A DNA stretch of 64,000 nt from Sodalis praecaptivus (GTDB lineage Bacteria > Pseudomonadota > Gammaproteobacteria > Enterobacterales > Enterobacteriaceae), in NCBI RefSeq assembly GCF_000517425.1, contig NZ_CP006569.1:2232001-2296000 (forward strand), written 5' to 3'. Under the pieces are notes generated by a model. That model ran no database searches and was not told the origin of the DNA. It saw nothing but the letters and a program-made list of their open reading frames with translations. Below are positions 8,943 through 17,566 of this stretch, in pieces (the stretch's first letter is position 1; every line of letters begins with the position of its first letter). The position numbers were made by a program, and so were the translations under genes.

Positions 8943-10292
8943 TTATTTTGCCATCCATTGCCGTTGTGCTGCCTTAGCATAAGCCGCCGATAAAGTATTA
9001 TCGTACACGACGCCGCAGGCAATGCCGCTCATCTGATGACCCGATTGCAGGTAATCATAGCCAATTTCATCATCAGGAACGTAAATCAGCGCAATGCGAT
9101 AAGGGCATTCAAGCTTCAATGTCATTACATCGGGATCGTTTTGCTTGCCGGCCGATATCGAGGTGCCTTTAGCTGAGGTCACGGTGGCGCGGCCAACGAA
9201 TTCGAACATCGATGCACTTATCGAATTGAGGTAGTCATAGTCATTTTCATCAAAGTCGATCGCATGGGGGGCGACCTGTAAATCATTGGGCCGCCCAAAA
9301 TAACCCATATTGTCTTGATGGTCAGTGTAGACGACTTTCGCTGCCGTAGGCCGCACATATTCATCGCTAAACTCAATCGTGTCGTATAACGTCGCGGCGG
9401 TAATCACCGCTGCCTCCGAGGCTGGCGTTATGATTGTTGCTAACTCCGCACCATCAAGCGCGACAGGCTGGTCGTTTTGAATTTTGTAAAATATGCCGGC
9501 GGCCATACCCGGAAAGGTCAGAGCGATGATCGGATTGGATGTCATGATGTGCTGTTTAAATTGCCCCCATATCTGGGAAAAAATAACGACGTTGGTGAGG
9601 TAATACTGGTTGAACTGGAATATATTATTGATACTCTTCATGTTTTTGTTGTCCGCAGAGTCGCCTGCATTCTGTTGACTTAATTTATCAATGACATATT
9701 TCTCATGGGTTTCAGTGATTTTCTCGATATAATCAATGGCGGTTAGCGCCAAATTTCTAATTCTTGTGTTTTCGGTATCGATTAGCTCTTGATCCAGTTT
9801 TAACTGGCTTGCATGTTGAATGACTTCCAAACGAAAAGCCAAAATCAGCGAGACAGTAGTGCAATAAAGGGGGGCGAAAGTATAGCCTAAAGTCTGACCT
9901 TGAATTTTAAACCTTTCATCTATACCGATAAAATAAACTGTTAATGTACTGTAGACGATTTTGGCGGACTCATAGTTTCCCGCCGAAAGGGCTTGTGAAA
10001 ATTCAGAAACTTTGTCTTCAAACTCATCAACCAAATCTTTCAGGACGTTCCATTCTTCATTATCAATTTCCTCATTGACTAAAGCTTTCACTTTTTCTTT
10101 TATTTGAGTCCAGGCATCTTCTTGGCTTTTGGGCCAGAGTAAAGCGATGACGGTTGATATTATTCCGCCTACGTAAGGAATGAAATCAGCGGCAAATTGC
10201 AGTATGATTCCCGTTGCGACTAAAGGATTTTCGATTGCCGGATGATACGTTACGGCGGAGGATGCGGCGGTAGAGTCAAATTTATCATTCAT
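8943..10292 (-). CDS. PirB-like insecticidal toxin
   Basis: A 449-residue protein resembling PirB, the larger part of the Photorhabdus/Vibrio binary toxin PirAB, whose N-terminal helical bundle is like domain I of Bacillus Cry pore-forming toxins. The start at 10292 follows GAAGAGTGTTCCT; an in-frame start at 10358 lacks a site. Residues 38-54 (IPYVGGIISTVIALLWP) match the PirB NIPYAGGFLSTLWNIFWP segment as I recall it. W..IKEKVKALVNEEI follows, as does YFIGIDERFK...LGYTFAPLYCTTVSL. The C-terminal ~150 residues look beta-rich and end with a GIACGVVYDN segment that may correspond to PirB's ICGML end. Length fits PirB (about 420-440). No PirA-like gene lies within several kilobases. It lies about 390 bases downstream of a GH18 gene on the same strand. 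Confidence 0.75.
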   Translation of the reverse strand: MNDKFDSTAASSAVTYHPAIENPLVATGIILQFAADFIPYVGGIISTVIALLWPKSQEDAWTQIKEKVKALVNEEIDNEEWNVLKDLVDEFEDKVSEFSQALSAGNYESAKIVYSTLTVYFIGIDERFKIQGQTLGYTFAPLYCTTVSLILAFRLEVIQHASQLKLDQELIDTENTRIRNLALTAIDYIEKITETHEKYVIDKLSQQNAGDSADNKNMKSINNIFQFNQYYLTNVVIFSQIWGQFKQHIMTSNPIIALTFPGMAAGIFYKIQNDQPVALDGAELATIITPASEAAVITAATLYDTIEFSDEYVRPTAAKVVYTDHQDNMGYFGRPNDLQVAPHAIDFDENDYDYLNSISASMFEFVGRATVTSAKGTSISAGKQNDPDVMTLKLECPYRIALIYVPDDEIGYDYLQSGHQMSGIACGVVYDNTLSAAYAKAAQRQWMAK

Positions 10293-10684
10293 AGGAACAC
10301 TCTTCAGATTAGTTTGTGTTTTAATATCTAATTTGCTTACTAATGATAAGAGGATCATATGTTTGGCTATAGATCATTTCTGTGAGATGAATCGATATTA
10401 TGAAAGTCATTGCGGATATGACGGGTGCTCGATATATCCAGCTGACGTTTAAACCTTAAGCGATGAGGTATAATATCGCGCGTATAATAATCACCCTGGT
10501 AATAGTGGTTAAAGACGCAGTAGTTATTTTTGCTAATAAAAAAGGGCGCCGCTCTAATGAGGGTAGGGATGATGTTCTTTGTTAAACGGGGTTCCTCTCT
10601 CAGACGTCAACGCGAAAAGTCGGGGGTGAGAGGTGTTTTTTGGTGGAGAAACGGCCCTTCCTTGAGCCCTGAATTAACAATCAA

Positions 10685-11593
10685 TTACGAACGCGCATGT
10701 GATACCAAGCACATGCTGTACTGGCCAGAATGTGTTTGTTCTGGGTTGCTACTGGTGGTTAGATCGACATAACCATAGGAAGAGGGGTTATCGCGGTTAA
10801 AATCCCACATGCCAATAAAGGCAACGTCATTCATTTTTGCAAACGCCGCGACGGTGTTGGCGTCGTCAAGAGTAAAGATGGAGAGATCATCATTGAGGCC
10901 GATCATCGGGGTCACGGCAACACATTGGTATCCCCCTTTAACTCCCAACGAAGCAAGCTGGTTATTAATACTGGTTGCCGCCTCAGTAGCGGCTCTGCCC
11001 ATGTGGTCTTTATAGTTGGGATCGTAGTAATCCATTGCCATTCCGTTGATAACAAACCTGAGATTTGCTGCAATGGCCTGTTGAACAATATTGAGTCCTG
11101 TTCCGGTTAGCCCTGAGGGTAACGTTGGAAGAGTGAATGAGAGGCTGATGTCAGGATTACGTTGTTGTATAACCTTAAGCGCTTCACAAATGCTTTTGAT
11201 ATTATACAGGCCGTTTTCTAAATCAAAATCTAAACCAGACGCATGATAGCGGTCAATTGTCTCTTGATAAGTAGCGATAAGCTCCTCTACGCTCAGCGCC
11301 ATTGAGATATCATTGTTAGATGCACCGCCAAACGACACGATAACTTTCCGACCGGCTGAATAGAGATCATTTGCCAGCGGCAACGCCCAATCCAGCGGCA
11401 TGGCGTCTTGCGCGGCCCAACATGGCTTTTTAGAAGGGGATAGGGTGATAAAGGCCAGAATTAGGCCATCAACATTCCAGTCAATCGCCTCTTGAGAATA
11501 AAGCGGGTTTGGGCGTCCCTGTGGATAATTTTGCCAATCAGACCATAAGGCATTAATCGTCACGTCAATGTAAGGCGTTATCAATGTTTTCAT
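10685..11593 (-). CDS. GH18 family glycosidase (chitinase-like)
   Basis: A 302-residue single-domain glycoside hydrolase family 18 protein, expected to cut chitin or related N-acetylglucosamine chains. The barrel strands are recognisable: GLILAFITLS (43-52), VIVSFGG (84-90), the catalytic motif SGLDFDLE with the acid at Glu126, LSFTLPT, FVINGMAMDYY, VTPMIGLND and IGMWDFNRD. All the usual catalytic-side residues (DxDxE, the MxMDYY strand, the terminal W) are present, so it is probably active. There is no signal peptide and no chitin-binding module, so export must use another route or the target is intracellular. GGAAACACT precedes the ATG. It is upstream of the PirB-like gene on the same strand with a 392-base gap, so co-transcription is possible but not shown. 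Confidence 0.85.
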   Translation of the reverse strand: MKTLITPYIDVTINALWSDWQNYPQGRPNPLYSQEAIDWNVDGLILAFITLSPSKKPCWAAQDAMPLDWALPLANDLYSAGRKVIVSFGGASNNDISMALSVEELIATYQETIDRYHASGLDFDLENGLYNIKSICEALKVIQQRNPDISLSFTLPTLPSGLTGTGLNIVQQAIAANLRFVINGMAMDYYDPNYKDHMGRAATEAATSINNQLASLGVKGGYQCVAVTPMIGLNDDLSIFTLDDANTVAAFAKMNDVAFIGMWDFNRDNPSSYGYVDLTTSSNPEQTHSGQYSMCLVSHARS

Positions 11594-12099
11594 GTTAGTG
11601 TTTCCATATAGTAAATAAAAATTAGCGCTTACTCATGCTTGAGCTCTCGGATTATAACTGGCTTGGTAAATAAGTGTGTTGAAAGGCGGCGTCATTATGT
11701 TCGGTCAGTCTTAGCCGAACAAATCAATAATAGCCAGACCGACGGAGACTCTGGGACTCGGTACATAAAGTGCGTTGTGTGTGCTCTGTCACTCTTTACT
11801 TGCGTTCAGACGGCGGCTTTTAAGCGCTTCACTTTTGCGAACCTGTCGCGGCGGGAAGAGGGAAGTGATGCGTGTTTGGGATGGATTAACCCCGGCTCTC
11901 GCGTTGCCCCATAGTTAAAAATAACTTTGATGAAATATATATTTGCATGCCTTGACTTTGAATTTTTATCTTGTCCATTAAGTTTAATTGGCGCGATTGC
12001 AGCCATTTCACCTCATATTGAAGAGGGCATGAGCTAATTTAGCAATTTCAACTTAGATGAATTTGCTATGTTATATTCCGCAGAATTTAAGAGGGAATT

Positions 12100-12450
12100 A
12101 TGGGAACGATTTATTATCTTCCGACACTCTTTCAGGAATGGAATGCAAACTATCCTTATCTGCTTTTTTGTCGTATAGCGGTAAAGCGAACAGCAATAAT
12201 AAAGTTGACAAATGATCTTGATTTAGTGGGCAACTCCGAAGTTCAACTGGCTTCAATTGCTGATAGAAAAGTGGCACTGAAAGGGACAAAGGAATCTGTT
12301 GGCCTTAGAAGGGCTGTGCTTATCAAAAACCAGCTAATAGATATGGACAACATGCATCAAGTGTTAAAGGACGAAATAACGCAAACCAGAGAGGTGAAAA
12401 ATCCTATTTGGCAGCTTGGCTCATGTTTTGGCCTCAGAAACAAACTGTAA
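12100..12450 (+). CDS. Hypothetical protein, 116 residues
   Basis: I do not recognise this protein. AAGAGGGAATT lies just before the ATG, and a perfect hairpin follows the stop by six bases, which together support a real small gene. It has no export signal; it is mixed polar with a basic middle (RKVALKGTKESVGLRRAVLIK). The surrounding DNA is AT-rich like the toxin genes to its left. The 11594-12099 interval before it holds only short overlapping frames without ribosome-binding sites. Confidence 0.45.
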   Translation: MGTIYYLPTLFQEWNANYPYLLFCRIAVKRTAIIKLTNDLDLVGNSEVQLASIADRKVALKGTKESVGLRRAVLIKNQLIDMDNMHQVLKDEITQTREVKNPIWQLGSCFGLRNKL

Positions 12451-12456
12451 ATATCA

Positions 12457-12482
12457 GGCGCATCAAACCCGATTGATGCGCC
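12457..12482. terminator. Hairpin after the 116-residue ORF
   Basis: A perfect 10-bp stem, GGCGCATCAA and TTGATGCGCC, with the loop ACCCGA, begins 6 bases after the stop of the preceding small gene. No T run follows, so termination strength is uncertain. The 12483-12713 interval shows nothing else. Confidence 0.45.
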
Positions 12483-12713
12483 TTCGGTGGGGCTGCCCAA
12501 GAGGAGGCATTGTCTAGGCCACCTCCCTATGGCGTCGTTACCGGGTTAGAACTGCGATAGGATGTCATGAGCCCGATCACTCCATCCTCAACCTTAGTGT
12601 TATCCTTAAGACGAGTCATGCGTGAGTTGGATTTGTACCGTATGCGACGCTTGCTTCTCTCATTGATGACGGGGGTAGGGATCCCTACTGCACGGCCAGC
12701 TGGCAATTGTCGC

Positions 12714-13352
12714 TCATGATAACTCGGTGATGAAGTTGTTACGTGAACGGCGTACCTTTTTAAGGTTGACAAGCCAGTCGCCTTCTTTCGAGCGATAACC
12801 CAAGGGCAAGAGGATCACGCTGCGCAAATGCTTTGCCGGTAAGCCGAGAATGTCATCAACCGCGGCGGGGGAAAAACCTTCCATGGGGGTGGCGTCCACT
12901 TTTTCCAGCGCGGCAGCAATTAGGGCAGAACCCAGGCCGATATAGGCCTGACGCGCAGCCGCCTGAAAATTACCCTCCCGGCCGCGTTCATTCACGATGG
13001 TGAGGAGACTTTGGCGATAACTTTCCCACCCAGGATTAATAAATCCCCGCTCCTCGTTGGTTAGGTCAAACATCATGTTGACACGCTCGGGCGTCATATC
13101 GTCCCAGGCGGCAAACACTAATAGGTGGGAGCAGTAGGTGATTTGAGGCTGGTCCCAACTTACCTGCCGAATCTCTTTCTTCAATTCCTCACGGGTGACC
13201 ACTATAAGCTCAAAGGGCTGCAGCCCGCTTGTCGTTGCCGTCAGGCGTACCGCTTCGAGTATGCGTTCGAGCTTTTCATCAGCAACCTTTTTAAGCGGAT
13301 CGTATTTTTTGGTTGCATAACGCCACTTTAGGGCTTCAATTAATGAACTCAT
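12714..13352 (-). CDS. Nitroreductase family flavoprotein
   Basis: A 212-residue FMN-dependent NAD(P)H oxidoreductase of the nitroreductase fold, related to NfsB and similar enzymes, which reduce nitroaromatics, quinones or related electrophiles in the cytoplasm. The family N terminus LIEALKWRYATKKYDP supplies the FMN-phosphate contacts (R, K). It is followed by LQPFELIVV and the C-terminal GYRSKEGDW. The start at 13352 is preceded by AGGAAGAGG; the frame is open 18 codons further but without a site. It is transcribed divergently from a MerR-type regulator. The shared region holds a minus-strand promoter with the over-long spacer typical of MerR targets, so the regulator probably induces this enzyme in response to its substrate or stress. 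Confidence 0.88.
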   Translation of the reverse strand: MSSLIEALKWRYATKKYDPLKKVADEKLERILEAVRLTATTSGLQPFELIVVTREELKKEIRQVSWDQPQITYCSHLLVFAAWDDMTPERVNMMFDLTNEERGFINPGWESYRQSLLTIVNERGREGNFQAAARQAYIGLGSALIAAALEKVDATPMEGFSPAAVDDILGLPAKHLRSVILLPLGYRSKEGDWLVNLKKVRRSRNNFITELS

Positions 13353-13425
13353 TGCCTCTTCCTCATCATTCTTCAATAAACACATTAGGCACGCTGCGAT
13401 CCTCATCGGGATTGTGCCGGGTGTA

Positions 13426-13456
13426 GAATAAGGTTTAAAGCTAACTTCAAGGTCAA
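13426..13456 (-). promoter_or_regulatory. MerR-type promoter with 19-bp spacer
   Basis: On the minus strand a -35 TTGACC and a -10 TTATTC are separated by 19 bases. The spacer holds the near palindrome TTGAAG-TTAG-CTTTAA. An over-long spacer with a dyad is the hallmark of promoters untwisted by MerR-family activators. It reads toward the nitroreductase gene and ends seven bases before the MerR gene start. Confidence 0.7.
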
Positions 13457-13463
13457 GCGAAAA

Positions 13464-13856
13464 ATGAGAATAGGCAAGGTAGCCAGGCGTACCGGCATTC
13501 CGGCTTCGGCCATCCGCTATTATGAAACGGAGGGGATTATTGCGCGCCCCGAGCGTGACAGTAACGGCTACCGGCGCTATGACGAGGCAACGGTGGCAAA
13601 ACTACTGCTGATCAAAGATGCCCAGCGGCTAGGATTTTCTCTTGAGACCATTAGCGGCCTTTTCCTACAGGATGGCAGCTGCTCATTGTCCCTAACGGTT
13701 GCGCAAATCAATGAACGCCTGAAGCAGCTGGGGCAAATCGAAGCTGATCTCCAGCGCCAGCGCAGTGAGTTGCTCATCTTGCGCGATACGCTTGAAGATA
13801 GTCTCAGAACCGGCATTAAACCTTTTTCTGGCAGGGGCTACCGGATCGGTACTTAA
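13464..13856 (+). CDS. MerR family transcription regulator
   Basis: A 130-residue regulator with the winged helix-turn-helix of the MerR family at residues 1-70 (MRIGKVARRTGIPASAIRYYE, then NGYRRYDEATVAKLLLIKDAQRLGFSL) and a dimerisation coiled coil at about 80-115. One Cys is present (in DGSCSLS), without the multi-Cys ligand loops of SoxR or of the metal sensors, so it more likely senses an organic compound. No strong ribosome-binding site precedes the ATG. It is divergent from the nitroreductase gene over a 111-base region containing a typical MerR promoter, so the two should form a regulator/target pair with the regulator probably limiting its own expression. Confidence 0.88.
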   Translation: MRIGKVARRTGIPASAIRYYETEGIIARPERDSNGYRRYDEATVAKLLLIKDAQRLGFSLETISGLFLQDGSCSLSLTVAQINERLKQLGQIEADLQRQRSELLILRDTLEDSLRTGIKPFSGRGYRIGT

Positions 13857-13910
13857 CCCTGTACCACCAATTTTGATTAGCCTCCTGGCTCATCGTTGCT
13901 GGATAATCAC

Positions 13911-13966
13911 GCAATACCGCAATACCGCAATACCGCAATACCGCAATACCGCAATACCGCAATACC
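13911..13966 (+). repeat. Seven perfect copies of an octanucleotide
   Basis: GCAATACC is repeated seven times without a mismatch. It lies 54 bases past the MerR stop in a stretch without a gene. Perfect octamer arrays are prone to slippage. Because eight is not a multiple of three, any frame crossing it would shift, but no convincing gene does. The 13857-14206 interval also contains a short hydrophobic open stretch (about 13971-14107, ATVLTLFHLVLGGIVTLALG) with no start, possibly the end of a lost membrane protein. Confidence 0.9.
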
Positions 13967-14206
13967 GTTAAAGTTACGCGTTACCTGAACGCGGAGATGT
14001 CAAAGCCGATGGTAACCCTCAGGCATTCCTTGGCGCAACGGTCCTTACCCTCTTTCATCTTGTTCTTGGCGGGATTGTCACCCTCGCGCTTGGCACAGGC
14101 CCCTCATAGCCTCATATATAACGGCTATCTGCCGCTGAAAAGAGCTAATTTTAATTGTTTTCATTAGCTGAAATGATTTAATTTTCCACTTTTCAGGAGA
14201 AGGGCA

Positions 14207-14458
14207 ATGCCAGATCATGGTGATATGATAGCAATTAATCTTCGACAGATTCATTTCGATCTTGCAGCAAATGAAATTGAACACTCTGGTTGCGTCACAA
14301 CAACGGCTTTAGCACGGATTTTGAGAGAAACACGCCAGACACAAATCACCTTTATAGATGGTTCCTCTGCGAAATTAGTGCATCATCGTCGATTTATCGT
14401 TTACAGAGATACCAAAGGCTACGTTATAAACATTGAACATTACCATTGTTATGGCTAA
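14207..14458 (+). CDS. Hypothetical protein, 83 residues
   Basis: A small unknown protein. CAGGAGAAGGGCA gives a strong ribosome-binding site before the ATG, which is the main reason to accept it. It is His-rich (13 His, several near the C terminus) with no export signal or membrane segment. The middle reads TRQTQITFIDGSSAKLVHHRRFIVYRDTKG in two parts that look like beta strands. No family is recognised. No gene is supported in 14459-14935. Confidence 0.5.
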   Translation: MPDHGDMIAINLRQIHFDLAANEIEHSGCVTTTALARILRETRQTQITFIDGSSAKLVHHRRFIVYRDTKGYVINIEHYHCYG

Positions 14459-14935
14459 GCAACGAATGATAAATCCGCGCCATAAAAGTGCGTATAATTA
14501 TGCTTCACGATATAAGGTTGGTCGTGTTATCAATTGTCTACATCAGTCACGCGCGCACGTCGTGCATAGCGCATAGCGCGCAGAGTCACGGTATTGCCCG
14601 AAACGCGTGGAACATAATCGTCTGCACATGCATTACCTATTGCCATGTCGAGACGCATTGTGATTGTAAAGTTCATGGTCAACGTTACTGAATGGTTCGC
14701 CTTATGAAGATGGCGAACCAGTGTTTTGATGATCACTTATTAATTTGTAAGGTCAAAATGAATTTTCGACGTTAGCAAGCCCTATCTGGATGATATAATT
14801 TACTTAATAGTCTCTCCTGGCGTCATGGCCATTACTCGTTCATCAAATGGCCAGTGACGGCTTTTACCGCTCATTAACGTGATATGAAGCCCGCATTGGC
14901 GTGACATTCTTATGGACAAAGTGGCTAGCTTGGGG

Positions 14936-15424
14936 TTAAGTAGTTCTGGGTGGGCAAAAACAGCTTATTTTGGCTAACCCAATGATCCCAGCGGTGGCTG
15001 GGTAGATCTTGGGATAGCCTATGGGATGAAGCTTTAATTTCACCATGCCCACGTCTACACCGTGCATACTATGTGTTTCATAATCCCTGCATTGCTTGTA
15101 AAAAGCTTCCGATGCGCATGGATCGGGTGGGCAAGGGCAATGATAATTATACGTAATGGCTTGAACAGTATGAGTGTAATTGATGATGGGTATTTCCCTG
15201 CCTAATAGTGTATTATGTGAAAATTCATAATAGGGGCGACAGCTCTCTAAATAACTGGTGTTACTGCAATTAGAATAATGGGAAGGGCATTGGCATGTGG
15301 TATTATTTACAGAAATAAGCTTTTCTGCTAAATTATTTTTTGCGCAAAAGGCTGTGAATTTTTTAGTATAAAAAACATCCTGTCTATATTGATTCATTCT
15401 ATGTTGCACATAACTAATCGGCAT
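14936..15424 (-). CDS. Cysteine-rich hypothetical protein
   Basis: A 162-residue unknown protein with at least 12 Cys in three groups: CQCPSHYSNC near residue 44, CPCPPDPC near 95, and ISCFCPPRT at the C terminus. The Cys-x-Cys-Pro pattern could mark metal binding or disulfide bonds. There is no clear signal peptide, although the N terminus is basic (QHRMNQYRQ). GGAGA lies about nine bases before the ATG. The DNA is AT-rich, like the toxin and repeat-protein genes nearby. I cannot assign a function. The 15425-16117 interval beyond it shows only a triple CTCTCTATT repeat (15750-15776) and no supported gene. Confidence 0.5.
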   Translation of the reverse strand: MPISYVQHRMNQYRQDVFYTKKFTAFCAKNNLAEKLISVNNTTCQCPSHYSNCSNTSYLESCRPYYEFSHNTLLGREIPIINYTHTVQAITYNYHCPCPPDPCASEAFYKQCRDYETHSMHGVDVGMVKLKLHPIGYPKIYPATAGIIGLAKISCFCPPRTT

Positions 15425-16117
15425 TGTGTAGAGTCTCCATTATTGCCGAGCCGTGAAATGTATCGCGGCCCTAAAGTGAATTATGCGCATTAAAAAAAAG
15501 ATATATATCTAGAAACGATTCTTAATTAACCAAAGTGTGAACTAACACGATGAAATAGGCTTACTCTCTCTCCGCTAGCGCGAGGTTGTCTATACAGAAA
15601 ACCCATGTCAAAGCTAATCATTACGACAATCTTACATAAGGCTAACGTTATCAATGTGCAAATCTTTCTCTCACCGTGCCATTTTTCATTATCGCGCCCG
15701 GATGATTTTAGTTCTGTGCATGCCGACCGCACCTCCTCTGGCACCTAATCTCTCTATTCTCTCTATTCTCTCTATTGCGCCGTGCGTGGCGCTTAATTGT
15801 TGTTCAAGTTCAATCCATCCTGCGGTGTTAGACAAATTCGGTCGTTATGCCAGGCCGTTAATCAAGCGCCAATAATGTCATCTTGCTGTTCATTCAGATT
15901 TCCTAATGTTGTAATTATTAGGGCTGTCGTATCAGCCGTTAAGAATAATAATGGAAATCAAATGCGAACAGAGTGAATATTGGCGGCGTCCTGGCATCGT
16001 GCATCAAGGTGAGGTATATTGCGATTTCAATTAGCCAGTTCGGTGTTTATTTGAGTAATTGCTACTTAATCATTGCCACTGCCATGGGATCTCTTTTTTA
16101 AAAAGGAAATGTATATT

Positions 16118-17413
16118 ATGGATGATAATAATTACACCATGAGTCGCGTCCCGCTATCCGCCAGAGTTGATTTGTTAACTGCCACCTTAGTAAGAACAGG
16201 TATGACGACAGCCTTGGCTCAGTTTATGTTGGGCGCTACGCTTGGGCATTCCATGACGTTTTCACAAGCGATGCTAGCAACCCTGTTGGGGAGTCTAATA
16301 TTACAAATAGTGAGTATGGGTGTCGGTTTTGCCGGCGCCAAAGAAGGGTTATCGACCAGCCTATTGGCGCGATGGTGTGGTTTTGGACGTTATGGCTCAT
16401 CCTTGATTGGCGCCGCTATTGTTATCAGTTGCCTTGGCTGGTTTGGCGTACAGAATTCTATCTTGGCCGAGGGGGTGGTTTTTAGCTCTAAGGGAAAAAT
16501 CAGTTTCGAGTTAGCGGCTGCGCTATCGGGAGGCACCCTGACTTTATTAGTCGTATTAGGCTTTATGGGACTTAGCTGGACGGCAAAACTGGCCTTGCCC
16601 GTCTTTGCAATCGTCGTCGGCTGGATATTTTGGGATCTATTGACGGGTAGCCGTTTACTCGATCTTTTCGTCTCTGTACCTAGTGGTCCGGCAATGACGT
16701 TAGGGGCTGGCGCGACAATGGTGGCGGGCGGGGCCATCGTGGGCGCATTAATCACTCCGGATATTACTCGCTTTTGTAAAAATGGGAGACACGTGTTCTG
16801 GATGATAACCTTCTCTTACATTGTCGGGGAATTTTTAGTTAATGGCGTCGCTATTTTGGTCGCGCATGCGCTTAATACCTCGGACGTTGTCCTCATCATG
16901 ACTCAAAGTGCCGGTTGGCTTGGGCTTATTTCAGTCATTCTTTCCGCCATCAAAGTGAATGATACGGCGCTTTATTCATCTGCGCTAGCGGTGGCGAGCG
17001 GCGTCGAAGCATTATCCAAACGCAAGTTTTCCTATAAAATGATAACATTGGCACTGGGGGCAGCAGGAACAGCCCTATCAGTGCTTGGGATAATGACGAA
17101 GTTTGTCGGTTTTCTTATGCTACTCGGCGTCCTATTTCCTCCCATTGCCGGCGTCATGATGATCGACTACTATCTGCTGCGCACTCATCGCGATCTGCTG
17201 CATTTCACCCGTGTTCACGGGGTATTGCCCGATGTTGCGACAACGCCAAAAATAGGGTGGCCCGCGATATCCTCCTGGATTATAGGCAGCGCCATCGGTT
17301 TTGTCGTTGACTGGGGTATTCCGTCGCTTAATTCATTCGTTACCGCCAGTGCGCTATATTGGCTACTGTGCACCAGCTTAAAAAAATCAGCGCAGAGGCA
17401 GCCGTCTTGCTGA
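16118..17413 (+). CDS. NCS1 family nucleobase permease, CodB-like
   Basis: A 431-residue inner-membrane transporter of the nucleobase:cation symporter-1 family, most like cytosine permease CodB. About twelve membrane segments are visible. Family features are RVPLSARVDLL at the N terminus, GWFGVQNSIL, and ITPDITRFCKNGRH in the middle loop. The start at 16118 is preferred because AAAAAGGAAA sits about ten bases before it; an ATG nine bases upstream is too close to that site. No cytosine deaminase (codA) gene follows, so the substrate may be another nucleobase or allantoin-like compound. It stands alone between long non-coding stretches. A guanine deaminase lies 33 kb away in the window, too far to imply linkage. 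Confidence 0.85.
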   Translation: MDDNNYTMSRVPLSARVDLLTATLVRTGMTTALAQFMLGATLGHSMTFSQAMLATLLGSLILQIVSMGVGFAGAKEGLSTSLLARWCGFGRYGSSLIGAAIVISCLGWFGVQNSILAEGVVFSSKGKISFELAAALSGGTLTLLVVLGFMGLSWTAKLALPVFAIVVGWIFWDLLTGSRLLDLFVSVPSGPAMTLGAGATMVAGGAIVGALITPDITRFCKNGRHVFWMITFSYIVGEFLVNGVAILVAHALNTSDVVLIMTQSAGWLGLISVILSAIKVNDTALYSSALAVASGVEALSKRKFSYKMITLALGAAGTALSVLGIMTKFVGFLMLLGVLFPPIAGVMMIDYYLLRTHRDLLHFTRVHGVLPDVATTPKIGWPAISSWIIGSAIGFVVDWGIPSLNSFVTASALYWLLCTSLKKSAQRQPSC

Positions 17414-17566
17414 TACTCTGATCATTTCCGTGTCTTGTTGCTTAATAGTGCTTCCCTTTGACGTCAGGACACGCCAGCAAAAACATCGCTACGGTTGTTG
17501 GCTCACGGCATGAGTTAGTGTCATTGTCGCCTCAGCTTATTCTAGGATAGATGTGTCAAATGCCAC

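Noticed and set aside
10585..10660. Hairpin CCTCTCTC...GAGAGG followed by TGTTTTTT on the plus strand
   Set aside because: It looks like a terminator, but no plus-strand gene ends upstream of it, so I could not assign it.
11639..11914. 91-codon plus-strand frame
   Set aside because: No ribosome-binding site, no family resemblance, and a competing frame on the other strand (11806-12006); probably non-coding.
14488..14736. Overlapping frames on both strands of about 67 codons
   Set aside because: Neither has a ribosome-binding site or recognisable protein; they oppose each other over the same bases.
15526..15875. Opposing 72- and 73-codon frames
   Set aside because: They overlap each other and include a simple CTCTCTATT repeat; no start signals.
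15903..15923. Ter-like stretch CCTAATGTTGTAATTATTAGG
   Set aside because: It shares ATGTTGTAA with Ter but lacks the essential G at consensus position 6 and the C in TAACTAA. It reads better as a chance inverted repeat.
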